From: SZUA-309 sp965230005
Lineage (GTDB): Bacteria; Pseudomonadota; Gammaproteobacteria; Pseudomonadales; Azotimanducaceae
Assembly (NCBI GenBank): GCA_965230005.1
Contig: OZ245934.1
Coordinates: forward strand, 4,960,001-5,024,000
Length of the DNA stretch: 64,000 bases
Direction of reading: 5' to 3'
Under the pieces are notes generated by a model, which searched no databases, was not told where the DNA came from, and saw only the letters and a list, made by a program, of their open reading frames with translations. The position numbers were made by a program, and so were the translations under genes. Positions 1 through 8,642 of the stretch are shown piece by piece (within the stretch, counting starts at the first letter, position 1; each line of letters starts with the position of its first letter).

Positions 1-722
1 GCACGGCGCACACGAGTGACAGCGGATTTGGCGACCCAGTGGCTGCGATGGACGCGGAGCCCGAGATCGCCCAGCTCTGTTGCGGCAGCGGAGAGACTGT
101 ACAGCACGGTAGTTTCGCCTCGGTCTGTGGTGACGACGAGGTAGTTGAGGTCGGCCGTGAGCTGGACGATCCCGGTACCGAGGGCCGGTGGCAGTAGCGC
201 CAGGAGACCGGTGCGCGGCGGTGTATCTTGCGGATCCTTCTGCTGAGCGGATCGCGACTCGACCCAGGCTTCGCGCAGTATCTGCAGGTTGACCAGAGCC
301 CAGGTGGTCACGAAGGCGGGCGCCAGTCCCAGAAACTCCTCTAACACCTCGCGCCAGGGTGATGGGTTTGTGCGCCAGTCGTCCTGGAACGCCTCGGCAC
401 CCATGGCGGGAAAGACCATCTCGAAAGCGATGGCCAGTGGGGTAAAGACCGCTGCGCCTGCAACGCCGGTGACGAGCAGCTGAATCCACAACGCCTGGCG
501 TATGAGACCCAGGCGACCCGCGGCAAGACCCACACCCATGAGCGTGAAGAGTCCACCGCCGATGTGGAGCATCCAGTACGCCAGGGCGCCGAGGAAGCCT
601 CCGTCCGCATCGATCAGGGCAAACAACAACCCAAGTCCCAGCCACCAGCCTGCCAGCTCCCGATAGCGCCGTCGGCCGGCCAGTGCGTTAGCCGCGGACC
701 GTTCGTGTATGAATGCTGCCAC
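1..722 (-). CDS. LytTR-family DNA-binding regulator with N-terminal membrane segments (cut by window edge)
   Basis: Read on the minus strand from a GTG at 720-722. An in-frame stop lies three codons upstream, so this is the earliest start. The frame stays open to base 1, so the C-terminus is missing. Residues ~25-130 are hydrophobic with about four helices, beginning around WWLGLGLLFALID. After a polar linker the end reads as a LytTR domain and contains LRVHRSHWVAKSAVTRVRR, matching the conserved R-x-H-R-S-x-x-V core of that fold. LytTR proteins bind DNA directly; here the domain is membrane-anchored with no receiver domain. It diverges from the beta-barrel gene at 820, which it could regulate (inference). 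A target cannot be named. Confidence 0.8.
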   Translation of the reverse strand, partial: MAAFIHERSAANALAGRRRYRELAGWWLGLGLLFALIDADGGFLGALAYWMLHIGGGLFTLMGVGLAAGRLGLIRQALWIQLLVTGVAGAAVFTPLAIAFEMVFPAMGAEAFQDDWRTNPSPWREVLEEFLGLAPAFVTTWALVNLQILREAWVESRSAQQKDPQDTPPRTGLLALLPPALGTGIVQLTADLNYLVVTTDRGETTVLYSLSAAATELGDLGLRVHRSHWVAKSAVTRVRR

Positions 723-819
723 TCGTACCTAAACCTATGATTATTCATGTGTTTTTGATGGCGAGAGCCTAGCCTCGGGTTCGTCAATTTCCAATGAAAG
801 CAAGCCAGGAGATAGCCTC

Positions 820-1497
820 ATGCAGTATCCGATCTCTCAACGAAACCGCGCCACCACCGCGCTCGCAGTGCCACTGTTGGCGCTGCTCCTCGGAACGTCC
901 CCGTTGTTAAACGCCGCCGGGGATGCGGGACTTTTCTTCAAGGCCATCGTCGGCCCCGGCTGGCTCGATGACGGAGCGATTATCTTCGACGGCACCGATA
1001 GCGATGCCCGATTCGACACGGGTTGGGGTGCCGGTGGGGAACTGGGATGGCGCTTTGCAAACGGGTTCAGAGTCGCCGGCGAGCTGCTCTATCGCACGAA
1101 CGGGATCAAAGGACTCGACCCTGAACCGGTGCCGGGTGCCTCACCGGGAGACTTCTCTTCTCTTGCCGTCGCTCTGAACGGCGCCTACGAGTTCCCACTC
1201 TTCGGTGCGGAACGGGCCTTCGGCTACGCCGGTGGCGGGCTGGTCTGGGTGCAGGAGATCGATCTGGACTTTTCCCTGGCGGAAACGGAGCGGTCTTTCA
1301 GCAGCGACGGCGACCTCGGCTATCAGCTCTTTCTGGGAGCGGGATACCGCTTCGGTCAACGCTGGCGCGTCACCGGCGAGGTGCGCTACTTCGATGCTGG
1401 AACGCTTACGCTGGCAGAGGAAGATGCCGGTTCCGGCCTCATCGATGCGCGGTATCGCAACACCATGGCTCAGCTCGGCGTGGAATTCCGCTTCTGA
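820..1497 (+). CDS. Outer-membrane beta-barrel protein, OmpA/porin-like fold
   Basis: 225 residues. A Sec signal peptide covers about residues 1-33: basic QRNR, a hydrophobic core, then an Ala-Ala end. The mature part alternates Gly/aromatic-rich strands, for example GWGAGGELGWRF, YAGGGLVWVQEI, LFLGAGYRFGQRWRVTGEVRYF and AQLGVEFRF. The terminal Phe is the usual signal for assembly by the BAM complex. The size fits an eight-stranded barrel. A ribosome site AGGAG lies just before the ATG. No specific ligand or pore function can be read. It diverges from the LytTR gene and converges on the next gene with almost no spacer. Confidence 0.75.
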   Translation: MQYPISQRNRATTALAVPLLALLLGTSPLLNAAGDAGLFFKAIVGPGWLDDGAIIFDGTDSDARFDTGWGAGGELGWRFANGFRVAGELLYRTNGIKGLDPEPVPGASPGDFSSLAVALNGAYEFPLFGAERAFGYAGGGLVWVQEIDLDFSLAETERSFSSDGDLGYQLFLGAGYRFGQRWRVTGEVRYFDAGTLTLAEEDAGSGLIDARYRNTMAQLGVEFRF

Positions 1498-1499
1498 GC

Positions 1500-2111
1500 T
1501 CAGGCTGCCGCCTCAACGCGCGCCATAAGCGCCTCATGCTCCGCTGGGCTCAGCACCTTCGGGATCACTCGCGGCTGACCGGTAGTGGCATCGAAGAAGA
1601 GCGCACGTTTCTGCTCGCCGGTCAGCTTGCCTTTCAGAATCACTTTCATGAAGCGAGCGATCAGGGACGGGGGCATACTGCCCGGGTCATAGTCGCCGCG
1701 GGCAAAGCGGCCGTGCACGGCCCCACGGATCTTGCCGAAGGCGCTTTCCTTCTGGGCGTCGCCTTGTCCCGGTAGGCAGCTGTGAATCACGCCGACGAAA
1801 GGCAGGCTGACGTCGCCCGTGTTGCCAAGGGGCGTGTTGCAGCAGCTGGCATACCAGCGAAAGATGCCTTTGTCGGAAAGGCGCATGCAGGCCACCTTGT
1901 CGAGGCCCTGGTCAATCCGGAAGCGGCTCGGCGACATCTGCACGATCTCTGTGCCACCGTGCTCATCGAGCACCTCCGCTTCCTGGTCGAGAAAGTAGGC
2001 GAAGGCCTGGCAGTCGTGGCAGTAGCAGACCAGGCGGTTTACGACTGACGGCGATACCTCTTCGAGGGCGCCGGTCACCTGACCGCAGCGGCACTTGAGG
2101 GGCATATCCAT
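1500..2111 (-). CDS. GFA-like zinc protein, DUF6151 family
   Basis: 203 residues. Cys-rich motifs typical of the glutathione-dependent formaldehyde-activating (GFA)-like fold are visible: CRCGQ at residues ~8-12, CYCHDCQAF at ~29-37, and SCCNTP in the middle. I recognise the whole pattern as DUF6151. By family analogy it binds zinc, but no reaction is established. The C-terminal half is helical and basic. Its stop lies two bases from the stop of the barrel gene on the other strand. It is separated from the exporter upstream by about 90 bases and may be its own unit. Confidence 0.7.
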   Translation of the reverse strand: MDMPLKCRCGQVTGALEEVSPSVVNRLVCYCHDCQAFAYFLDQEAEVLDEHGGTEIVQMSPSRFRIDQGLDKVACMRLSDKGIFRWYASCCNTPLGNTGDVSLPFVGVIHSCLPGQGDAQKESAFGKIRGAVHGRFARGDYDPGSMPPSLIARFMKVILKGKLTGEQKRALFFDATTGQPRVIPKVLSPAEHEALMARVEAAA

Positions 2112-2204
2112 GGTTCTCTCCCGGGAATCACTGGCCCCATCTTGCGTTACTCGCCAGCCGCTGTCAGCGGGAACCTTTGGACCCTCAGAGCCTTTGCAGG
2201 GTGC

Positions 2205-4526
2205 TCAGGCGGTGGCGCCCGCTGTGTCTCCAGCCTGCTCAGAACGCCTCAACCAGCGCTCGAACCGGAGCAGCAGGGGCGGCAGGAACATGAGGTCCAG
2301 CAGCAGGGCGACGACGATGATGGGGGTAAGCAGCAGGGACACGTTCTGGAAGTAGAAGGTGCCGGAGAAGATGAGGATGAAGGTGCCTACGGCCAGCGAC
2401 AGGGTCGTGATCGTAATCGCCGAGCCGCCTTTGTCGAGCGCGTACTGAACCGCGACTTCCGGTGCTTCGCCGCGGCGTTTGGCGACCAGGTATTTGCTCA
2501 GGATGTGCACGGAGTCATCCACCACCAGGCCGATGCTGATAGAGAAGAGCATCAGCACATAGGGACCGATCTCACCCATGAAGAGGCCCCAGAAGCCGAA
2601 GACGATGGTGGCGGGAAAGAGGTTCGGGATGATGGAAAGCAGGCCGTAACGCCAGCTGCGTAAGCCGATGATCAGCGTCAGCGTGATCAGCACGAGGCTC
2701 AGGGTGAAACCCTGCATGAGCTCCGTGGTAATGGACTGGTTGAGGCGCGCCATGAGGATGCTGTTGTCGCCGTGAAGCACCTCGACGTCGCCCTGGATGT
2801 TCTCGTCGATCCAGCCTTCGATGCGTTGGTTGAAGGCGACGATCTCACCGTTGGTCAGATTCGAGGTGCCCACCATGAGGCGGATGGCCGAGTAGTCGGA
2901 GTTGAAGATCGGTTCCAGGCTCGGCTCGATCTCCTGGATGAGCTGATAACCCACCAGGTAGTCGATGATCTGCAGCTGATCTTCCGGCAGCCGATCGAAA
3001 GCCGGGTCGTCGTCGTTTTCAGCGAGGTTCATGCTCCGGAGCAGATCGGCGTAACTCGTGACGAAGCTGGCTTCCGGCTGGGTTTCGAGCCACTGGGTGA
3101 AGGCGTCGACCTGGCCGAGGAATTCGTTTTCCGTAATGCCGTAGTAGCTGTCGCTGTAGATGCCGTAGGCGAGGGCCCGGTCGTTGCCGATCTTCTCCGC
3201 GAGCGCCGTCATCACGTGGTGCAGGTCGGAATCTTCGTCCACGAAGGAAAGGCGGCTGAAATCCATCTTGTTCAACGGCAGCATGGCCAGGGTAGCGACG
3301 ATAAGGATCAACCAGCTCCAGAAGAGCAGACCCTCCCGGGTGGCGACCCAGCGCTTGATGAGCTCGATGAACTTCTGGATACCCAGGGGTTTCGGGGTCC
3401 TGGAGGTGGGCAGCAGCAGCACGAGGGCCGGCAGTACGAGGAGACTCAGCACATAGGCCCAGACCACGCCGATGGCGACGACGTTGCCGAAACCGTAGAT
3501 GCCTGGCGAGGTGCAGTAGTTGAGGCTGAGAAAGCCCGTGGCCGTGGTGATGGTTGCGAGGGTCACGGGATTGAGATTGATGGCCAGGCTTTCGCGCATG
3601 GCGTCCATCCGGCTCATGCCTTCGTGAAGCCCCTGCGCATAGATCGACACCACGTGTATGCCATGCGCAATGGCGACCACAAACACCACGATGGGCCCGA
3701 GATTGGAGATCTGATTGAAGGCAATGCCGAGCCAGCCGTAGCTGCCGATCGCGAGCGCAACGCTGGTGAAGGAAACGGCGAAGAGTGCGAGCGCCGAAGT
3801 CAGCGAGCGCAGGCAGAACCAGAGCAGGGCAATGGCGATGACGATCACCAGCGGCATCAGCACCTGATTGTCGCGCACCTGGGCGTTGTAGCCGTCGAGC
3901 TCGAACATGGCGCCGCTCAAGGCGTAGATCTGCACGTCCGGGTGATCGGCGCGGAGCTTATCCCGGAGCGCGATGATCGAGCGGGCCACCCGGAGCCGGG
4001 CTTCCTGGGTGTCTTCCGGCGGCGTGTACTTGATGCTGGCGAGGGCCAGGTCGCCTTCCGGCGACAGCTGGCTCTGAGTCAGGTCCTCGTCGGCGAGAGC
4101 GATCTCGCGGATCTCGGCGATGTCTGCCTCCGTGAGATCGTCCAGGAGCGGAAACAGATAGTCGCGATCGTAGCGCTGGGCATCCGATTCGTTCAGGCGT
4201 CGGTTCATGATCGAGCCGACGGCCACCGCGCCTTCCACTTCCGTGTAGCGTCGCGTCAGGTCTTCCATGGCCTCGAGAGCGGCACGGCTGAAGAGATCGG
4301 GAGACCGCTCGAAGACGAAGAGTACGCTCGGGCTGCCCGGGAAGTCGTCGCGGACGCGATCCACCTCCGCCTTGTAGGGATCCCCGTCGGCCAGGATGGC
4401 ACCATCCCGGGCATCGAGTTCGATGAAGCGGACGCCGGAGATGACGAAGGCGGAGATCAGGAGTGTCAGCAGCGCCAGCGGCCAGCGTCCCCGGAGCAGG
4501 AACTCGATCAGTTGACTCTGTCTCAT
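2205..4526 (-). CDS. RND-superfamily exporter, MMPL/HpnN-like permease
   Basis: 773 residues. The layout is the duplicated RND one: an N-terminal membrane helix (residues ~13-33), a large periplasmic loop, a block of five to six helices (~220-370), then a second periplasmic loop and second helix block (~610-755). The second block carries the conserved helix motif SIGLVVDDSVHIL with paired acidic residues used in proton relay; the first block has VVFVVAIAHGIHVVS. These proteins move hydrophobic compounds or lipids across the inner membrane using the proton gradient. No membrane-fusion partner or outer-membrane channel is adjacent, as is usual for MMPL-type exporters. It starts back to back with the fusion protein at 4580, so coregulation is possible. 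The substrate is unknown. Confidence 0.85.
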   Translation of the reverse strand: MRQSQLIEFLLRGRWPLALLTLLISAFVISGVRFIELDARDGAILADGDPYKAEVDRVRDDFPGSPSVLFVFERSPDLFSRAALEAMEDLTRRYTEVEGAVAVGSIMNRRLNESDAQRYDRDYLFPLLDDLTEADIAEIREIALADEDLTQSQLSPEGDLALASIKYTPPEDTQEARLRVARSIIALRDKLRADHPDVQIYALSGAMFELDGYNAQVRDNQVLMPLVIVIAIALLWFCLRSLTSALALFAVSFTSVALAIGSYGWLGIAFNQISNLGPIVVFVVAIAHGIHVVSIYAQGLHEGMSRMDAMRESLAINLNPVTLATITTATGFLSLNYCTSPGIYGFGNVVAIGVVWAYVLSLLVLPALVLLLPTSRTPKPLGIQKFIELIKRWVATREGLLFWSWLILIVATLAMLPLNKMDFSRLSFVDEDSDLHHVMTALAEKIGNDRALAYGIYSDSYYGITENEFLGQVDAFTQWLETQPEASFVTSYADLLRSMNLAENDDDPAFDRLPEDQLQIIDYLVGYQLIQEIEPSLEPIFNSDYSAIRLMVGTSNLTNGEIVAFNQRIEGWIDENIQGDVEVLHGDNSILMARLNQSITTELMQGFTLSLVLITLTLIIGLRSWRYGLLSIIPNLFPATIVFGFWGLFMGEIGPYVLMLFSISIGLVVDDSVHILSKYLVAKRRGEAPEVAVQYALDKGGSAITITTLSLAVGTFILIFSGTFYFQNVSLLLTPIIVVALLLDLMFLPPLLLRFERWLRRSEQAGDTAGATA

Positions 4527-4579
4527 GCGCGCCCGGGGACCTGTGCTAGAGTTCGGCGGTTAAAGCTGTGGAGCACGTG

Positions 4580-6376
4580 ATGTTCAGCGTTGTGTCTGTC
4601 TTCCGGACCCGACCGTTCTCCCGGGCGGCAGCGGCTGCGCTGCTTGCGGCCTGCCTGCCCCTGCTGCCGCTGGCGGCGAACGGCAACCCCGAGCGGGTCG
4701 GTGATTTTGCGCTTCTGGACCATACAGGTGGCTTTCATCAGCTGAGCTACTACGGTGATCAGGCGGCCGCGGTGATCCTCGTGCAGAGCAACGACCACGT
4801 CGCGACGCGGCGTAGTCTCCCCCATTTTAAAAGCCTGCGCGACCGCTACACGGAGAGCGATGTGGTGTTCTTGCTGCTGGATGCCACGCCCGGTCAGGAT
4901 CGCGATGCCATCGCCGCGGCGGCAGAAGCCGGCGCCTATGGCGCACCGGTGCTGCTGGACGATGCTCAGCTCGTGGCAGAGGGACTCGCGATCACCCGGG
5001 TGGGTGAGTTGATCATCATCGACCCGAAGACCATGACGCTCGTGCACCGCGGCGTGCTCGACGGCGACGATGCCCTGCCGCGCAGCGTGCTCGACGCGCT
5101 CGTGGCTGGCGAACGCTGGACAGAACCGGTGCCGCAGCTGTCGGCCGCCGCAAGCGGTGATCGCATCGACTATCCGGCCCGCGATACCCACGGTGAGCGT
5201 GTGATCAGTTATGCGGATACCATCGCGCCCATGCTCGAGGCCAACTGCGTCGAGTGCCATCAGCCGGGCGGTATTGCGCCCTTTGCCATGAACAGCCATC
5301 TCATGGTCCAGGGCTTCGGGCCCATGATCAAAGAGGTGGTGAAGACCCGACGTATGCCGCCGGGGCAGATCGACCAGCACGTGAGCCGACCGGTGCATGC
5401 GGTGGCTGGACTGACCGTCGAAGAGCGACAGCAGCTCGTGCACTGGATCGATGCCGGTGCGCCGAAGGATGGCGATGTGGATCCGCTGGCAGAGCTCACT
5501 TTCGAAGCCACGACCTTCACCATGGGCGAACCGGATCTCGTCTACACCATTCCCGCCCAGCAGATTCCAGCCACGGGTCTCGTCGACTACCGCTACATCC
5601 CGCTCCAGCTCGGGCTGGAAGAAGACATCTGGATTCGCGCCATGGAATTCGTACCCGGCGACCGGCAGGTGCTGCACCATGTCATTGCCTACGTGCAGAC
5701 GCCGGCAGACCGGGGTCAGGCGGGTCGGCGGGATACGGTGGGCCGCGGTGAGAGTGTGGGTGGTTTTGCGCCGGGACGGGTCGGTGAAGACTTTGGTGAC
5801 GACGGCGGTCGTCTGCTGCAGAAAGGGGCCAATCTGCTGCTGCAGATGCACTACACGACCTCCGGCAAGGAAACGGTGGACGAGACGAAGATCGGCATCT
5901 TTCTCCACGACGAAGCCCCGAAGTACGTCATGAAGGAAGTGGTTGCTGCGCAGCGCCGCTTCATGGTCCCGCCCCACGAGAAAGAGCACGAGATCGTCGG
6001 CGAAGAGCTGATCGAGAAGGACGCCTATCTCTACGCCATGATGCCGCACATGCACTATCGCGGGAAGCGCATGAGCTACACGGCCCGTTATCCGGACGGA
6101 GCGGAAGAGCTTCTGCTGTCAGTACCGAAGTACGACTTCAACTGGCAGTTCAACTACCAGCTCGAGGAGCCGGTGTTCATCCCTGCGGGCACGACCATCG
6201 TCGTCCGCGGCGCCATGGACAACTCAGAGCGGAACCCCGGTAATCCGGACCCGTCGAAGCCCGTGCACTTCGGACTGCAGACCCAGCACGAGATGTTTTT
6301 CGGCTTCATGACCATGCGTTTCCTCGACGTGGTGCCGGAGACCGGCTCGGACGTGGCGTCAGCCGGGGACGACTGA
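4580..6376 (+). CDS. Exported redoxin - cytochrome c - copper type II monooxygenase-like fusion
   Basis: 598 residues from ATG 4580, which has GGAG six bases upstream; a GTG at 4568 is also possible. A signal peptide ends near LPLAANG. Residues ~35-180 look like a thioredoxin/redoxin fold but lack the catalytic Cys: the expected segment reads VQSNDHVATRRSLP. Next comes a cytochrome c-type site NCVECH followed by a Met-rich stretch and RRMPPG. The C-terminal ~300 residues resemble copper type II ascorbate-dependent monooxygenases (PHM/DBH): LHHVIAY, LLLQMHYTTSG and MMPHMHYRGK supply the His/Met copper ligands. It probably acts in the periplasm as an electron-coupled copper oxygenase; the substrate is unknown. 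Confidence 0.75.
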   Translation: MFSVVSVFRTRPFSRAAAAALLAACLPLLPLAANGNPERVGDFALLDHTGGFHQLSYYGDQAAAVILVQSNDHVATRRSLPHFKSLRDRYTESDVVFLLLDATPGQDRDAIAAAAEAGAYGAPVLLDDAQLVAEGLAITRVGELIIIDPKTMTLVHRGVLDGDDALPRSVLDALVAGERWTEPVPQLSAAASGDRIDYPARDTHGERVISYADTIAPMLEANCVECHQPGGIAPFAMNSHLMVQGFGPMIKEVVKTRRMPPGQIDQHVSRPVHAVAGLTVEERQQLVHWIDAGAPKDGDVDPLAELTFEATTFTMGEPDLVYTIPAQQIPATGLVDYRYIPLQLGLEEDIWIRAMEFVPGDRQVLHHVIAYVQTPADRGQAGRRDTVGRGESVGGFAPGRVGEDFGDDGGRLLQKGANLLLQMHYTTSGKETVDETKIGIFLHDEAPKYVMKEVVAAQRRFMVPPHEKEHEIVGEELIEKDAYLYAMMPHMHYRGKRMSYTARYPDGAEELLLSVPKYDFNWQFNYQLEEPVFIPAGTTIVVRGAMDNSERNPGNPDPSKPVHFGLQTQHEMFFGFMTMRFLDVVPETGSDVASAGDD

Positions 6377-6413
6377 GCGGCGCCCCCCTGCGCCTGAGAG
6401 GAGCCACTGGTCT

Positions 6414-6761
6414 TCAGAGGCCCTGATCGTAGCTGGTGGTACCGACGATCCGGGTTGCCGCCGTGTCGAGAAACTTCGCCTCGTCCCCGCGTATGGCGGC
6501 ATTCACTTCTGGCTGGCCGATGGTTTGATAGAAGGCATCCAGGGCCGCTTTGTCAGCAAACTCGATTTCCGTCACCGCGTCGTAGTCGACGTCTGCATCC
6601 CCGTTCGGGAGCAGTCCCGGGGTCACATAGTTGCGCCGGTAGGCGCCGACCATCGGCAGCAGTTTCCGCACGAGCGGCACATGGTTGCTCTCGTAGTAGT
6701 CGATGAACTCCTCTCGGGAAAGATCGGGCCTCGCCGTAACGTAGGCGATCAGTTTGAGCAT
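6414..6761 (-). CDS. EthD-domain protein
   Basis: 115 residues. The N-terminus MLKLIAYVTARPDLSREEFIDYYESNHVPL is the classic EthD/dimeric alpha-beta barrel start, with the YYESNHVPL helix that packs the dimer. Members of this fold bind small hydrophobic molecules, and some assist degradation of ethers or aromatic polyketides. No catalytic residue can be assigned. It stands alone between convergent and divergent neighbours. A similar small protein lies at 27740-28126. Confidence 0.75.
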   Translation of the reverse strand: MLKLIAYVTARPDLSREEFIDYYESNHVPLVRKLLPMVGAYRRNYVTPGLLPNGDADVDYDAVTEIEFADKAALDAFYQTIGQPEVNAAIRGDEAKFLDTAATRIVGTTSYDQGL

Positions 6762-6947
6762 TTCGAGACTCCTGGCTGGTTCGACGGGATAACTGGCGCA
6801 TAGCAGTCTGACCCCTCTTTTTTTAAGGGTGTTCTCGAGGGCGCGCGTCTGCAGTCCGAGCGGTACGCTGGGCGCAGCTCCCCGGGCTCGCTATGCACGG
6901 GCGTCCACCGCTATCTTAGGGGCTGAGAGCAAGTTGTGGGAGCGAAC

Positions 6948-8546
6948 ATGTCATCCGCGATACCGACAGCCGCCGCCGCAGCCGTTCGTCCGCTGTTGCG
7001 CCTGCTGCTGGCGACGGTGGTACTCACCGTCGCTGGATGCCGGAGTCTGCCGCAATCCGATGCTGACACGTCGGCGAACGTCGTCGAGAGCGCGCGTCCG
7101 GCTGCAACGGTTGGCCCCATCTACGAGATGACCCGGTCTGCACTCGCCCAGGCCGGCGCCGGGGATGCTGCGCTGATCGTGCCTGATGCGCAGAGCGCCA
7201 TGGAATGGCGTCTCGCCCTCATCGACAGCGCGCAAAGCGCCATCGACATGCAGTACTTCGTCTGGGCAGGAGACGCGGCGGGCACGCTGATCCTGGAGCG
7301 GCTGCTCCTGGCCGCAGATCGCGGGGTGCGCGTCCGCCTGCTCATGGACGATCTTTACCTCCTGGCAAACAGCGGCCTCGACGGTCCCGATGAGGTGCTT
7401 GCTGCCATCGATTCGCACCCGAACATCGGTTTCAGAGTGTTTAATGCAGGTCGCTATCGATCCGGGAAGCTCGGCATCGCCGGCAATTTCGCGGGCGGGT
7501 TCAACGCCTTCAACCGGCGTATGCACAACAAACTCATGATCGCCGACGGTCGCGTGGCCATGGTCGGCGGGCGGAACCTGGCGGACGAGTATTACGGTAC
7601 CGGTAGCCTTTACAACTTCGTGGACCTTGATGCCGTCGTCATGGGCGCCGTTTTGGTCACGGTGAGCGACGCCTTCGATCGCTACTGGAATTCGACAAGG
7701 GCGCTTCCGGCCAGCGCCCTGAATCCTGACGCTGGCGGTCAGGAGCTGGCGCAGGTCAGAGAGGAAGTGGCTGAGTTCCTCGCCGATCAGGAGAAGACGC
7801 TCTCGACCTATCCTGCAGAGCCGGTGGACTGGTCGGCGTTCTTTGCGGCGGTGCCAGCGGGCGTGCACGGCGGCAGCGGGACCTTCCTGCAGGACGATCC
7901 GGAGGAGGACGACGACAACAGCTATCGCCTCTACGACATGCTGGCGGAGTTCGAGAGCCCCGACGACCGGCACGTTTACATGATCACGCCGTACCTGATC
8001 CCGCAGAAAGGCGGCCTCGCGGAGTTGCGTGAGATGGTAGCCAGCGGCCTCAGAGTAACGCTCCTGACCGCATCACTCAGCAGCGGCGATCTCGAGGCTG
8101 CGAACGCACACTACAAGCGTTACCGCAAAGGCATCCTCGAGGCTGGCGCCGAGCTCTATGAGTTTCACCATCAGCCGAGCGCGGCTCTGCGGGCCATGGC
8201 GGATGTGGCGCCGAACCAGGCGGAGTATGTGGCCTTTCATCCAAAGACGTCGATTACCGATGGCCGGCTGTGTTTCGTCGGATCTCTGAACCTGGACCCC
8301 CGGGCCGTGGTCATCAACACGGAGAACGGCCTCGTGTTCGAGTCCGAATCCTTCTGCGGCGCCATCGAAGCCCTTGCCGAGCTCTACATCAGGCCCGAAA
8401 ACAGCTGGAAGGTAACGCTCGATGAGCGCGGCGAGCTGCAATGGACGTCCTATGAGGGCACCGTCCGCCAGCAGCCGGCACGCAGCGGCGGACAGCGTAT
8501 GGCCGATTTCTTCTTCAGCGTCCTGCCCATCGAGGATCTGCTCTGA
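6948..8546 (+). CDS. Phospholipase D-family lipoprotein (cardiolipin synthase-like)
   Basis: 532 residues from ATG 6948, preceded by GGGAG at good spacing; a GTG at 6936 would add four residues. The signal peptide ends in a lipobox, VAGC, so the protein is probably a lipoprotein. Two HKD motifs are present: MHNKLMIADGR...GGRN in the N-terminal half and FHPKTSITDGR...GSLNLDPR in the C-terminal half, the pair that forms one PLD active site. The family transfers phosphatidyl groups or hydrolyses phosphodiesters. An acidic loop (PEEDDDN) separates the halves. An envelope lipid role is inferred; the two-HKD layout also fits ClsC/YmdC-like enzymes. Confidence 0.85.
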   Translation: MSSAIPTAAAAAVRPLLRLLLATVVLTVAGCRSLPQSDADTSANVVESARPAATVGPIYEMTRSALAQAGAGDAALIVPDAQSAMEWRLALIDSAQSAIDMQYFVWAGDAAGTLILERLLLAADRGVRVRLLMDDLYLLANSGLDGPDEVLAAIDSHPNIGFRVFNAGRYRSGKLGIAGNFAGGFNAFNRRMHNKLMIADGRVAMVGGRNLADEYYGTGSLYNFVDLDAVVMGAVLVTVSDAFDRYWNSTRALPASALNPDAGGQELAQVREEVAEFLADQEKTLSTYPAEPVDWSAFFAAVPAGVHGGSGTFLQDDPEEDDDNSYRLYDMLAEFESPDDRHVYMITPYLIPQKGGLAELREMVASGLRVTLLTASLSSGDLEAANAHYKRYRKGILEAGAELYEFHHQPSAALRAMADVAPNQAEYVAFHPKTSITDGRLCFVGSLNLDPRAVVINTENGLVFESESFCGAIEALAELYIRPENSWKVTLDERGELQWTSYEGTVRQQPARSGGQRMADFFFSVLPIEDLL

Positions 8547-8642
8547 GTTGCCGCGCGGTGAAGACCTGCGCGACGGCTGGCGCGCCGGTGCGGGCGGATG
8601 TCACACTTCGCCGCTGACAACCGATTTCCTGAAGGTGTGATT

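Noticed and set aside
341..610. Short minus-strand frame near the left edge
   Set aside because: It lies inside the LytTR gene in another frame and has no motif of its own.
2772..4580. Long open frame on the plus strand opposite the RND exporter
   Set aside because: Its protein is rich in His, Asp, Glu and Gly without domains, as expected for the antisense of a GC-rich membrane protein gene; the minus-strand frame has clear RND helices.
4523..6055. Long open frame on the minus strand opposite the redoxin-cytochrome-copper fusion
   Set aside because: No recognisable domain, and the plus-strand gene contains heme and copper motifs throughout.
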